DNA of 64,000 nt, taken from the NCBI RefSeq assembly GCF_023100905.1, contig NZ_CP064686.1:4464001-4528000 (forward strand). The letters run 5' to 3'. This document shows, piece after piece, positions 1 through 7,486 of the stretch. The number at the start of each line of letters is the position of its first letter. Position 1 is the first letter of the stretch. Under the pieces are notes generated by a model. That model had not been told where the DNA came from. It made no database searches and was given only the letters and a program-made list of their open reading frames with translations. The DNA is from Bradyrhizobium sp. 4 (lineage in GTDB: Bacteria; Pseudomonadota; Alphaproteobacteria; Rhizobiales; Xanthobacteraceae). Made by a program: the position numbers and the translations under genes.

Positions 1-2
1 AG

Positions 3-125
3 CGCACCGAAAAGCGGCCCGAGCCCTCCGGCGATACGCTGACGTTGGACCCTGATTTCGACGAGCTGCACGCGGCGAACGAGGAATGGTGCCGGTGGAG
101 ATTCCCCGAGCGCGACCATGACTGA
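3..125 (+). CDS. C-terminal end of an unknown protein (partial)
   Basis: An open frame enters from the left edge and gives 40 residues before a TGA. The fragment is acidic and carries two Trp residues near its end (EEWCRWRFPERD). Its stop overlaps the ATG of the next gene by 8 bases, which suggests translational coupling and supports that it is real. Too little is present to assign a family. Confidence 0.45.
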   Translation, partial: RTEKRPEPSGDTLTLDPDFDELHAANEEWCRWRFPERDHD

Positions 126-381
126 GATCGACAACCGCGCGCTCCGTCGAGCCCTGCAGATCGAACGCTGCACGCGCAAGTTACTTGCCAAGCGCTTGCG
201 CGGCTTCATGCCGCCTGCGGAGTACGCCAGATTTATAGAGGTTTGCCGGGATGAAGCGTTCGAGATGAGCGCCCACCTGGCAAATGTGACTGCTCCATCG
301 ACTGGTGACGACCAGTTGGCGAAGCAGTCGGCGGCCGAACCGGTGTCGACGGGCGTTGGTTCGGTCGTTTCGGGTGCTTGA
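118..381 (+). CDS. Hypothetical protein, 87 aa
   Basis: Small basic-then-acidic protein whose ATG overlaps the stop of the preceding frame, as expected for coupled genes in a phage-like operon. The first 55 residues look helical (RALRRALQIERCTRKLLAKR) and the rest is Ser/Thr/Ala-rich and probably disordered. I do not recognise a family. It ends 26 bases before the convergent end of the DUF4062 gene. Confidence 0.45.
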   Translation: MTEIDNRALRRALQIERCTRKLLAKRLRGFMPPAEYARFIEVCRDEAFEMSAHLANVTAPSTGDDQLAKQSAAEPVSTGVGSVVSGA

Positions 382-407
382 TGCGGACGCGTGTTAAGCA
401 TTCCGCC

Positions 408-1421
408 TTAAGGTCCTGGCTTTGCTTGGGCGAGTCTTGCTGCCGCGTAGGCCTTGCCCTTCTTCGTTGCGATCCAATTGTATTTCGGAGTGATAATAAA
501 ACCATCGTTTGTGATTGCGACTTCGATCAGGTTGAGCGCTTCCAATTGTCGACGAAGCATGATCCTGCAGTCGTCCGTTAGGTGATAGGTGGCGCCTTCA
601 ACTGTCATTCGCTCATTGAGGGCAGCAAAGTATGCGATATATGCACAGATTGACGACTCTCTTGGATCTTCTCGCATCTCATCAAAGATCGAGGTGTAGA
701 CCTGCCCAAGACCGATTTCGACCGCGTGCCGAATTGTTTTGGGAGTCTTGCTGCCTTCTATTGGCACTAAGATTTGGAAATCCACCACAATTCCGTCATC
801 AGGCCCTATCAAAGCGGGATTGAAGAAGGAGTCATCTTGATAAGTTGCTAGTCTCGTCCGCAATTCTTCGTTTTCAATCCGAAGGCGTTCCAGATCCTGC
901 AATACCTTTGGATCTATTGCTTGGTCGCCGCGCACCCAGCCCGCTCGAGGCGTAAGGTTCATTGCGTGCGCCACTGCGGTGACAACTTTAAGGCACAGGT
1001 CATCAACAGTGCTCCAATGCTCGACAAGACGTCCGGTCTTCAGCTTTGCCTTGAATGCCTCTAGCTTCTCTCGCTTATCAGGATCAGTCTCCACCTTGCC
1101 GAAGGGTATGGATTCAGGGGCAGCGGGCAGAAACGCCAGCACAGGTATCCCCTTCGATCGAGCGAAATCGAATTCGTTCTCAGTAAAGCTGCGACCATTG
1201 TCCGCGAGTGAACCGTACCGAGCGCCTACCAAGACCACATAGTAGTCACTACGATTGATGATGCGCTGGATAAATTCAAGCTGCTGCTGATCCGAGGCAG
1301 GAAACAATTCCATGCCCGCAGCGATGTAGCCGGCCTTGGCGAGCGCGTTTGAAACCTGGGATCGCTCGTCTTTGAGATCCTCGAAGGTCGAGCTGACAAA
1401 GACTTGGAAAATTCGGTCCAC
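408..1421 (-). CDS. DUF4062 domain protein
   Basis: 337 aa. Residues 5-20 read FQVFVSSTFEDLKDER, the signature start of DUF4062, followed by YYVVLVGARYGSL at about 60-72 and a TENEFDFA segment near residue 80, all typical of this Rossmann-like, TIR-related fold. Residues 175-195 look like a short coiled coil, and the C-terminal ~135 residues are unassigned, perhaps ending in a winged helix. DUF4062 often stands at the N terminus of proteins in defence or signalling loci; here it is not fused to an NTPase. The start is GTG at 1421 with GAGGTG about 10 bases upstream. It follows four small genes on the same strand, 58 bases after the last, so it may be the last gene of their operon. Function unknown; defence cargo is an inference. 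Confidence 0.8.
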   Translation of the reverse strand: MDRIFQVFVSSTFEDLKDERSQVSNALAKAGYIAAGMELFPASDQQQLEFIQRIINRSDYYVVLVGARYGSLADNGRSFTENEFDFARSKGIPVLAFLPAAPESIPFGKVETDPDKREKLEAFKAKLKTGRLVEHWSTVDDLCLKVVTAVAHAMNLTPRAGWVRGDQAIDPKVLQDLERLRIENEELRTRLATYQDDSFFNPALIGPDDGIVVDFQILVPIEGSKTPKTIRHAVEIGLGQVYTSIFDEMREDPRESSICAYIAYFAALNERMTVEGATYHLTDDCRIMLRRQLEALNLIEVAITNDGFIITPKYNWIATKKGKAYAAARLAQAKPGP

Positions 1422-1479
1422 GATGTTGCACCTCGGAGAAGACTCTAATTTCGCTTTTGCGAGCTAACCGGATAGAGCG

Positions 1480-1665
1480 TTACGGCCAAGGACTTCGCCC
1501 AAGGCGATCGTCCCAATCCACCTCCGTTATTGCGATCGGCGTGCCTTCGTGGTCCCGTTTGTCGAAGAAAGCTTTCGCTTTTTCGTAGGTTTCGTGAATG
1601 ACGGCACTCGGGTACCGAGGGGTCTTATCGCTTTCGAAGATGACTATCCAACCGCGCTTGATCAT
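1480..1665 (-). CDS. Hypothetical protein, 61 aa
   Basis: Small protein starting MIKRGWIVIFES and ending DDRLGRSPWP, possibly a small alpha/beta fold. The ATG is preceded by a perfect GGAGG at the right spacing, and that Shine-Dalgarno lies directly after the stop codon of the upstream gene, which supports a real gene in an operon. No family recognised. Confidence 0.6.
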   Translation of the reverse strand: MIKRGWIVIFESDKTPRYPSAVIHETYEKAKAFFDKRDHEGTPIAITEVDWDDRLGRSPWP

Positions 1666-1676
1666 CGCTCTGCCTC

Positions 1677-1952
1677 CTAAAACCCCGGCAGGGGTCCGGA
1701 CACTTTGATCGTGGCGTCTTCCCCGGTTACTTCGCTCAAGATGATATCGATTACCTGACCATCGCGGAGACGAAGCTGCGATTTCCCGGCCGTGAACCCC
1801 TCGAACAAGACGCCCATGTCGCCTTCTATCGAACCGGACGCACTCTTCGAAGATGCAGATTGAAATACGCTAATGTCGTACGACACTTCGCCCTTAGCGG
1901 CCCCGTCGACCATGAGAATCCCTTTGCCGCTTAGGTGCCCTAGCATTTGCAT
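1677..1952 (-). CDS. Hypothetical protein, 91 aa
   Basis: Small, Gly/Ser-rich, beta-looking protein (alternating hydrophobic residues such as KSQLRLRDGQVIDIILSEV) that might form a small barrel. AAGGA stands about 9 bases before the ATG. It lies 23 bases after the gene at 1976-2245 and 11 bases before the gene at 1480-1665, so the three are probably co-transcribed. I do not recognise the family. Confidence 0.6.
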   Translation of the reverse strand: MQMLGHLSGKGILMVDGAAKGEVSYDISVFQSASSKSASGSIEGDMGVLFEGFTAGKSQLRLRDGQVIDIILSEVTGEDATIKVSGPLPGF

Positions 1953-1975
1953 GTTTTTTCCTTGAGATTAGATGG

Positions 1976-2245
1976 TCAAACGTTGTCGCCAAGCTTGCGG
2001 CGAAACTCTGCCCGTTCATATGCACCTAAAATGAATTCCCGCAGGCCGCCCTTGAAACTGAGACTCAGCCGTCTAACCTCAACAGGAAAGCCAGCGGCTT
2101 CGGCATCTTCTTTCAATCGATCTGCGCGAACACCAGCGAGATATTTATGATCGCTAGGATCTGTTTGGTCACCTAGGCTCCCTAGGTTCTTCGATGTCCA
2201 GTCAGACAGGAAGGCTTCAAATTTCGGATTGCGGTCGTCGGTCAT
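1976..2245 (-). CDS. Hypothetical protein, 89 aa
   Basis: Small, charged, mostly helical protein (begins MTDDRNPKFEAFLSDW). AGGA lies about 8 bases before the ATG. It sits between the lipoprotein gene and two further small genes on the same strand. No recognised domain. Confidence 0.6.
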   Translation of the reverse strand: MTDDRNPKFEAFLSDWTSKNLGSLGDQTDPSDHKYLAGVRADRLKEDAEAAGFPVEVRRLSLSFKGGLREFILGAYERAEFRRKLGDNV

Positions 2246-2284
2246 TTGATTTTCCTATCTAGTACCCGGGCGGCGTGCCTACGC

Positions 2285-2794
2285 CTACGTTGCCGGCTTC
2301 GCCTGCTTACGGGCGCTGGCAACAGGAGCGACCGGAGCCGGCGCAGGCGTCTCCATGCTCGCCTTTAGCTCGTCGAGCGTCTGCTGTGTCCGCGTTGCAC
2401 CTTCACCTCCGTTTACCGGGGTGATGCGCTCGAAAGCCGAACCAGGGTTCGTAACGAACATCCCGGCCGCAACGACGCGAGTTGTGTCACCGATAGGCGC
2501 GAAGGTGAACACGATCCGCTCGGCGGGGATGCCGTCATATTTGGATCCCATCAACAGCACGGCCCCGAAGTTTTCGGACGGCTTCTCGACCTGCAAAAGA
2601 TACTCGGTGTCTTTCGTCACGTTGAATCGCTTGTCCATGGCAAGAGATAGTAGCCGCGCCTTGATGGCCGCCGTCGTGGCGCGGATCGTGACTTCGGGCT
2701 TACCGCTAGCGGTGTTAGGTGCTTCCGCTGCGGTTTGACAACCGGCGAGAGCAAGGACCAAGACGGCAGCCATTGTGCAATTGCGAATGAACAT
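2285..2794 (-). CDS. Putative lipoprotein, 169 aa
   Basis: The chosen start (ATG at 2794) has AGGGGG about 8 bases upstream and begins a clear lipoprotein signal: MFIRNC, a hydrophobic run, then LALAGC with the Cys as the acylated residue. An upstream in-frame start at 2887 would bury the signal and is less likely. The mature part has a beta-rich core with no recognised family and a Pro/Ala-rich tail. It is the first gene of a probable minus-strand operon that runs through three small proteins to the DUF4062 gene. Cargo of the integrated element; function unknown. Confidence 0.7.
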   Translation of the reverse strand: MFIRNCTMAAVLVLALAGCQTAAEAPNTASGKPEVTIRATTAAIKARLLSLAMDKRFNVTKDTEYLLQVEKPSENFGAVLLMGSKYDGIPAERIVFTFAPIGDTTRVVAAGMFVTNPGSAFERITPVNGGEGATRTQQTLDELKASMETPAPAPVAPVASARKQAKPAT

Positions 2795-2919
2795 AGATTG
2801 CCCCCTAATCAGGACATTTAAACGCAACTTTGGCGAGAACGCAACGAAAACTCTGTGGAAATAGGGGTTTATGGAAACTGTCAACATTAGACGAGCCAGT
2901 ATCGTGTTAGCGAACGGTT
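2795..2919. promoter_or_regulatory. Divergent intergenic region
   Basis: 125 bases separate the lipoprotein operon (minus) from the HTH genes (plus). It must hold both promoters, but I see no convincing -35/-10 pair or long palindrome. Confidence 0.35.
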
Positions 2920-3219
2920 GTGACCACGCCAGCGCCCCGCCTCATGTCTGGATCCGACGCCGCCACGTACTGCAACGTGACGATGGCCACGTGGGCGAAG
3001 TGGGTAGCCGCAGGCTCGATGCCTAAACCGGTAATCGGGCGTCGATGGGACCGTAAAGCGATCGACCTGGCCCTAGACAAGTTGTCAGGTATCCAAATGC
3101 CAGCCCCGCACCCACAAGATGACGAATACACCACATGGAAACACGGCTACGAGGCTCAAAAGGAGGCCCGCGCGGAGGCGGAATGGGTGCGGAAATATGA
3201 GGCGCGAAAGACGCGATGA
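2920..3219 (+). CDS. AlpA/excisionase-like HTH protein
   Basis: 99 aa. Residues 9-57 (MSGSDAATYCNVTMATWAKW... PKPVIGRRWDRKAIDLALDKL) have the layout of an AlpA/MerR-type winged helix used by phage excisionases: a helix-turn-helix, then a basic wing with GRRWD. The C-terminal part is a charged helix. The start may lie at the ATG nine codons in. The stop overlaps the next ATG in an ATGA arrangement. Such proteins control integration/excision or early transcription of mobile elements; the precise role here is inferred. Confidence 0.65.
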   Translation: MTTPAPRLMSGSDAATYCNVTMATWAKWVAAGSMPKPVIGRRWDRKAIDLALDKLSGIQMPAPHPQDDEYTTWKHGYEAQKEARAEAEWVRKYEARKTR

Positions 3220-3548
3220 CCGATGACGACGCACTGATCACGCTCGATGAAGCCGCCAAGCTCATCCCTGGCGCCGATGCGGACACGCTGAAGCGCATGC
3301 ACAGGGCCGGAAAGCTGGTCTGCTACAAGCCCGGCAAGAAGCTTCTCACGACCGCAGCGAACGTTGGCGAGGCGGTGCGGACGAACTATCGCGCGACTCC
3401 CCTGCGGGCTCCGTCGGGTCAACCGGACGCGGCATCTATGGAGCGATCGCGCGCGGCGCTCGACTTGGTGCTGTCTCGTCTGCCGACGAAACCCAAAAAG
3501 GCGGCGCGAGCAAAAGCCCGGCCGCCCCGCAGGCCCGAAAGCAAGTGA
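3216..3548 (+). CDS. Second small HTH-type protein of the mobile element
   Basis: 110 aa, overlapping the previous gene by 4 bases. Residues 8-45 (ITLDEAAKLIPGADADTLKR, then a YKPGKKLL wing) resemble another MerR/excisionase-type DNA-binding domain. The tail is Lys/Arg/Pro-rich and likely binds nucleic acid. The pairing of two small HTH genes upstream of a replication gene is common in phage-like elements. Confidence 0.6.
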   Translation: MTDDDALITLDEAAKLIPGADADTLKRMHRAGKLVCYKPGKKLLTTAANVGEAVRTNYRATPLRAPSGQPDAASMERSRAALDLVLSRLPTKPKKAARAKARPPRRPESK

Positions 3549-3549
3549 T

Positions 3550-3702
3550 TTAATCCGCCTTTGGCATTTTAACGCCGTGCTCTTTGGCGAGTGCCTTAAA
3601 GGCGGCGAAGGAGCGGTCGACCGCGCTCTTTGCGTTGACCATCTCCTGCGCCATCGCAATGACCGTGCGCTTCGTGAAGTCCATGTCGGTTTTCTTAGCC
3701 AT
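3550..3702 (-). CDS. Small protein, 50 aa
   Basis: An ATG at 3702 is preceded by GAGGGGA at about -10, giving a 50-residue, mostly helical, amphipathic, Lys-rich protein (starts MAKKTDMDFTKR, ends GVKMPKAD). It fills the gap between the convergent HTH gene and the AT-rich region upstream of the gene at 3800. The good Shine-Dalgarno and the tight fit argue that it is real. It could be a small regulator transcribed divergently from the replication genes; that is inference. Confidence 0.5.
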   Translation of the reverse strand: MAKKTDMDFTKRTVIAMAQEMVNAKSAVDRSFAAFKALAKEHGVKMPKAD

Positions 3703-3799
3703 CAGGTCGTCCCCTCAGGTGTTGTTGATTTTTTAAGAATAGCAGGTATAGAACATAATTCAATAGTAAAAACTACCGGTAAAGTACGGAGCCGCGTAA
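3703..3799. promoter_or_regulatory. AT-rich divergent control region
   Basis: This stretch between the 50-aa gene (minus) and the replication genes (plus) is strikingly AT-rich for the window. It contains the perfect 8-base palindrome TACCGGTA at 3774-3781, a possible operator half. It is the likely promoter region for the 3800-6099 genes and for the small minus-strand gene. Confidence 0.4.
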
Positions 3800-4372
3800 A
3801 TGGCCACATCAGGCGACCTCGCAAAGGCGCTTTCTGAACTTCTCAAAGAGCCGTTCTCAACCGTCGACCTGTACGGCCGACATCTTCGAGCGGCGGGCCT
3901 TCTCAATGTCAAAGGACAAGGTCGCGGGGCCGCCGAAATGACCGCGCGAGATGCCGCAGCCTGGCTGACCGCCCTTGCGATCGATCACGAGCGCGGAGGT
4001 GACTTCGCCCGCGAGGTAAAACGTGTACTCGACCTGCCGATGCACGAATATCTGCTCAGCCCAAAGGAATACGCCGACGGCTTGGCGCACCGGGCCGCCA
4101 AAACGGCGGGACATGGGCTTGCTCTGCTTATTGGTGACACGTTGGTGCCGCGGATTCGAGACCGTCTTGAGCGCGGGGACGACCTTGTTACGGCGAATTT
4201 CGATGCCGACGGCGTGTTCGTGTCCCTATCGATCTCCGAGCGAGCGCCCGGGGAAGTCGCTCAATTCGTGGATACCCTCTATCAGCGCGGCGAGCGAAAA
4301 CGCCGCGATGTGGAGCGTTTGACGGTGATCCACGGCCGCGTGCTGTTGGAGATTGCGAAGTTGCTCGCATGA
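3800..4372 (+). CDS. Hypothetical protein upstream of the RepA-like ATPase
   Basis: 190 aa. The N-terminal ~50 residues (DLYGRHLRAAGLL, MTARDAAAWLTALA) resemble a helix-turn-helix or MarR-like DNA-binding segment; the rest is helical with no recognised motif. It overlaps the ATPase gene by 4 bases, so the two are translationally coupled and probably act together in replication or control of the element. The family is not known to me. Confidence 0.6.
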   Translation: MATSGDLAKALSELLKEPFSTVDLYGRHLRAAGLLNVKGQGRGAAEMTARDAAAWLTALAIDHERGGDFAREVKRVLDLPMHEYLLSPKEYADGLAHRAAKTAGHGLALLIGDTLVPRIRDRLERGDDLVTANFDADGVFVSLSISERAPGEVAQFVDTLYQRGERKRRDVERLTVIHGRVLLEIAKLLA

Positions 4373-6099
4373 CGTCGCTGCTTGAAATCGACGAGGCCGA
4401 ACGCCTTTCCGCCAGCCTTAGCATCGATGCGTTTCACGATCTCACCTACTGGTGGTGCGGTGGCAAGTACGAGCCGGAAATGTCGCCTCCACTAGCTCTT
4501 GGATGGGACATCCATCGCCAGTGGCCCAACTCGGAAGGCTTCGAGATCTGGCGTGATCTCATGCACGAGTACGAATCGCCTCTTCTCGCCGAGCATCTGC
4601 TAGGCCCCGGCGACCCGCGCCAGCCCGTGACCATAGAGCAATACGAAGCGGCCCTGGTCGACGAGTGGGCAGCCTACGACCGCCCCAAGCATTGGTTAGA
4701 TCAACTCATTATCGACGTGATGCACTACGAACGCGAGCGTGGTTACGAGCCATGCGGCGACGCGTGGGAGCGCACGGAGAAAATTCTGAACGACTTGGCC
4801 GCCAAGGTGGGGGCGAAGCGCGCGGCGGATCAAGCAGAACGAGATGCCCGAGTTGAGCGCCACCGGAAGCGGGTTCAGAAATTTTTCGATCTCGACGACG
4901 CCGGCTATGCCCAGTGGCAAGCGGACACGCGCCCTTGGGGCGATGGGCTGAAATTCGAACGTTGGCGGGATCGCCACTTCCGCGAACTGCTGGAGAAAAC
5001 CAAAGCGATGCCCGTGATCCCGTTTCCGAAGCCGGCTGCACCCACCAACCTGATTCAGTCGTCGGGTCAGTTCGTTCGCGATTTCGTGCCGCCAGACTAC
5101 GTTGTCGACCGGATCTTCCAGCGGCGCTTTTGCTACTCGATGACCGCCAAAACCGGCGGCGGCAAGACCGCGGCAGCTATGCGCCTCGCTGCACACGTGG
5201 CGATAGGTCGTTCGATCGGGGGCATCGAGGTCGAGAAAGGGACCGTGATTTACGCGGCCGGCGAAAATCCCACCGACGTCCAAGCGCGATGGCTGGGGGT
5301 GACCCAAGAGATGGGCATCGACCCCGACGCCGTGGACGTCCATTTCATCAACGGCGTAGTGAAGATTTCGGAGAACGTCGCGAACATCGAAACTGAAGTG
5401 GTTGCCAAGGGCCTAAAGCCAACCCTGATCATCGTCGACACCGTAGCCGCGTATTTCGAGGGCGACGACGACAATGACAACGTCCAAATGGGCAACTACG
5501 CCCGCCTACTGCGCTCTATGACAAACCTCCCTGGTGGGCCATGCGTGCTCGCCCTAGCGCATCCGACTAAGCGCGCGGCCGACGACGACCTGATCCCGAA
5601 GGGCGGCGGGGCGTTCTTGAACGAGGTGGACGGCAACGTGGCGCTGCGTAGGAACGGCCAAGTGATCGCCTTTGAGGCACTTGGCAAGTTCCGCGGCCCA
5701 TCATTCGAGCCGGTCCATTTCGAGCTGGTGACTGTTCAGCACCCCAAGTTGCGGGACACGAAGGGGCGGCCCATTCCGACGGTTGTGGCACGGCCGGTAT
5801 CGGATATGGGTATCGTGCAGCGCGAGTTGGCGAACGAGCGGGACGAGGACACCTTGCTCCGCGCAATTGATCAGCACCCGCGCAAGAGCCGCCGCGACGT
5901 GGGCAAGCTGATTGGAATGAGCGACAGCCGCGTTTACCGGCTCGCGCAGAAGCTGGAAGCCCAGAAGCTGATCCGCAATGAGCGCAACGGCTGGACGTTG
6001 ACCGCCACGGGCCAGAGAGAGCTAAACGTCATGGATTCGCGTGGTTCAGGGGTGAACCAACCACCGCTGCCGCCAGCACGTTTTCCAGGTGCAAATTGA
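4369..6099 (+). CDS. RepA-like RecA-fold ATPase (AAA_25), putative replicative helicase of the element
   Basis: 576 aa. An N-terminal ~230-residue part is unassigned. It is followed by a RecA-like core with Walker A AKTGGGKTAA near residue 260, Walker B LIIVDT near 355, and a VLALAHPTKRA segment (sensor-like His) near 400. This layout matches the AAA_25/RepA (RSF1010 RepA, KaiC-like) ATPases that serve as helicases or helicase-primase parts of phages and plasmids. The C-terminal residues ~490-555 form a winged helix (SRRDVGKLIGMSDSRVYRLA). Immediately downstream, and partly inside its last codons, lies a cluster of GAACCA repeats that may be its origin. Helicase function is inferred from the fold. 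Confidence 0.75.
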   Translation: MTSLLEIDEAERLSASLSIDAFHDLTYWWCGGKYEPEMSPPLALGWDIHRQWPNSEGFEIWRDLMHEYESPLLAEHLLGPGDPRQPVTIEQYEAALVDEWAAYDRPKHWLDQLIIDVMHYERERGYEPCGDAWERTEKILNDLAAKVGAKRAADQAERDARVERHRKRVQKFFDLDDAGYAQWQADTRPWGDGLKFERWRDRHFRELLEKTKAMPVIPFPKPAAPTNLIQSSGQFVRDFVPPDYVVDRIFQRRFCYSMTAKTGGGKTAAAMRLAAHVAIGRSIGGIEVEKGTVIYAAGENPTDVQARWLGVTQEMGIDPDAVDVHFINGVVKISENVANIETEVVAKGLKPTLIIVDTVAAYFEGDDDNDNVQMGNYARLLRSMTNLPGGPCVLALAHPTKRAADDDLIPKGGGAFLNEVDGNVALRRNGQVIAFEALGKFRGPSFEPVHFELVTVQHPKLRDTKGRPIPTVVARPVSDMGIVQRELANERDEDTLLRAIDQHPRKSRRDVGKLIGMSDSRVYRLAQKLEAQKLIRNERNGWTLTATGQRELNVMDSRGSGVNQPPLPPARFPGAN

Positions 6100-6270
6100 G
6101 CGAACCAACGGGCGAACCAAAACCGAACCAACTGGGCCAAAAACCCTTTGGATTCAAACTGGTTCGCCTGAACCATTCCGTAAACCACGGACGATACGAT
6201 GGGGGGCATTTCTGCCCCATCATCGTCTGGTTCGGTTCGGTCATATCCCTATAGGTGAACCAGTGAACCA
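6042..6270. repeat. Iteron-like cluster of GAACCA / TGGTTC repeats
   Basis: GAACCA occurs at 6054, 6102, 6114, 6125, 6170, 6257 and 6265, and its complement TGGTTC at 6042, 6160 and 6228, with extra GGTTCGG around 6231-6240. Ten hexamer sites in 230 bases is far above chance. The block also contains an inverted repeat around 6198-6222 (GATGGGG / CCCCATC). It starts in the last codons of the RepA-like gene and fills the non-coding space after it. Iterons beside a replication-protein gene are the usual plan of a plasmid or phage origin, but binding is unproven. Confidence 0.55.
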
Positions 6271-6354
6271 ACGGACGGAGAGTCAACGTGATAGTGAACT
6301 GGAAAACGGTACTAAAATCGCGTGTTGCTGAGGTGGAAACTTAGGAGACCGATA

Positions 6355-6639
6355 ATGCGCACGTTGCTCATCTTGGCTATCGCCCTGGCCTGCCCTCCCG
6401 CGCTCGCAGACGACATAGTGCAATGCAAGTTTTTCACTAAGACCATCCCGCTTCCTCATGAAGTATGCGTGGCACTGGTCGGCACGTCGTTCAATATGCG
6501 TGACCAGGCAGACCGCGTTCATCTGGACCATGAGAAGCTGCAGAACCTGTGCATAGCCGACGTGGGAAGAAAGCTTCCCGGCAAGTCTCTCGCCGAATAT
6601 CGAGCCACGTGCGAGGACATTTACAAGCTGACTTTCTGA
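6355..6639 (+). CDS. Small secreted protein, 94 aa
   Basis: The ATG at 6355 follows AGGAG at about -10 and starts a typical signal peptide (MRTLLILAIALACPPALA, probable cleavage before DD). The mature part has four Cys residues (QCKFF, EVCVAL, NLCIAD, ATCEDI) that could form two disulfides in the periplasm. An in-frame start 11 codons upstream is less likely because it would precede the signal peptide with a basic tail. No family recognised; cargo of the element. Confidence 0.6.
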   Translation: MRTLLILAIALACPPALADDIVQCKFFTKTIPLPHEVCVALVGTSFNMRDQADRVHLDHEKLQNLCIADVGRKLPGKSLAEYRATCEDIYKLTF

Positions 6640-6859
6640 TGTCGACGCCGTTCTTGAATCCGCGCGCTCTTTCGAACCGTATCGCGCCGCTTCGCTCGCT
6701 CAGATCCTCGCGCTTTAGTTCTACTGACTAGTGCTCCGTTACGTTGCGTTACGCTAATTGCAGCACTTTAGGTGATTCACGGATTCTTTGGTATGATGGG
6801 GTAAACATCGGGGTATCGAAACGCGAATTCGCGCAGCCAAATCGCAGGTGAGTTGAGTA
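6640..6859 (+). other. Non-coding region before the terminase genes (candidate cos/pac region)
   Basis: 220 bases without a gene directly upstream of the TerS-like gene. It contains GTTACG twice in tandem (6738 and 6748) inside a short inverted repeat GTGCT/AGCAC (6731-6735 and 6762-6766). Packaging initiation sites usually lie beside or within the small terminase gene, so this is the natural place to look; nothing here proves it. Confidence 0.25.
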
Positions 6860-7486
6860 ATGGGCAAGACCGGCCCGAAGTGTAGTATTTGCTCGCACAA
6901 GTCCCGGCATCAGATCGAGATTGGACTCGCGCACGGCATTGCGCACAACGCCCTCGCCCGCCGCTTCAACGTCAGCGCCGACGCCGTCGGGCGGCACGCA
7001 GCGAACCATGTCAGCCCCGCGATGCGCGCGGCGATCCTAACCGCTCAGAAGCCCACCGAGATCGACCTTGAGGCGTTGCAGGCCAGCGAGCAGGAAGGCT
7101 TGTTGTCACAGCTCGTGCACCAGCGCGCCCGGCTACAACAGCACGTGGGCACAGCTATCGACTTCGGCGACATCAAAGCTGCCATCAGCGCCGAAAGTGC
7201 CATCACCGGCAACCTGGCCCTGGTCGGCAAGCTCTTGGGCATGATCGTGCAGCGGCACGACGTGCGGTCGACGTCGCTCCTGATCAGCGCCGATTACCTG
7301 GCACTGCGCCATGCCATCACGGCGGCGCTGCGTCCCTTCCCTGAGGCTGCCCGCGCCGTGGGTGCGGCCCTGCACCGGATGGAAACGGACGCCGCGGCCG
7401 CGATCACGCAGAGTGCAGGCAAGCCGCCCCTGCTCATTGAGGCCAAGCCCGTCCCCAACCCCTGCCCGGTGCCGCCCCCATGCTGA
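6860..7486 (+). CDS. Putative small terminase subunit-like protein
   Basis: 208 aa. It begins with a zinc-knuckle-like CSICSHKSRHQIE at residues 8-20, then an HTH segment NALARRFNVSADAVGRHAANH at about 30-50. A helical middle follows (QLVHQRARLQQHVGTAI) and a Pro-rich tail. A DNA-binding N terminus plus an oligomerising helical part, placed directly upstream of and overlapping the terminase ATPase gene by 7 bases, fits a TerS role. AGGTGAG lies before the ATG. Sequence alone does not prove the assignment. Confidence 0.5.
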   Translation: MGKTGPKCSICSHKSRHQIEIGLAHGIAHNALARRFNVSADAVGRHAANHVSPAMRAAILTAQKPTEIDLEALQASEQEGLLSQLVHQRARLQQHVGTAIDFGDIKAAISAESAITGNLALVGKLLGMIVQRHDVRSTSLLISADYLALRHAITAALRPFPEAARAVGAALHRMETDAAAAITQSAGKPPLLIEAKPVPNPCPVPPPC

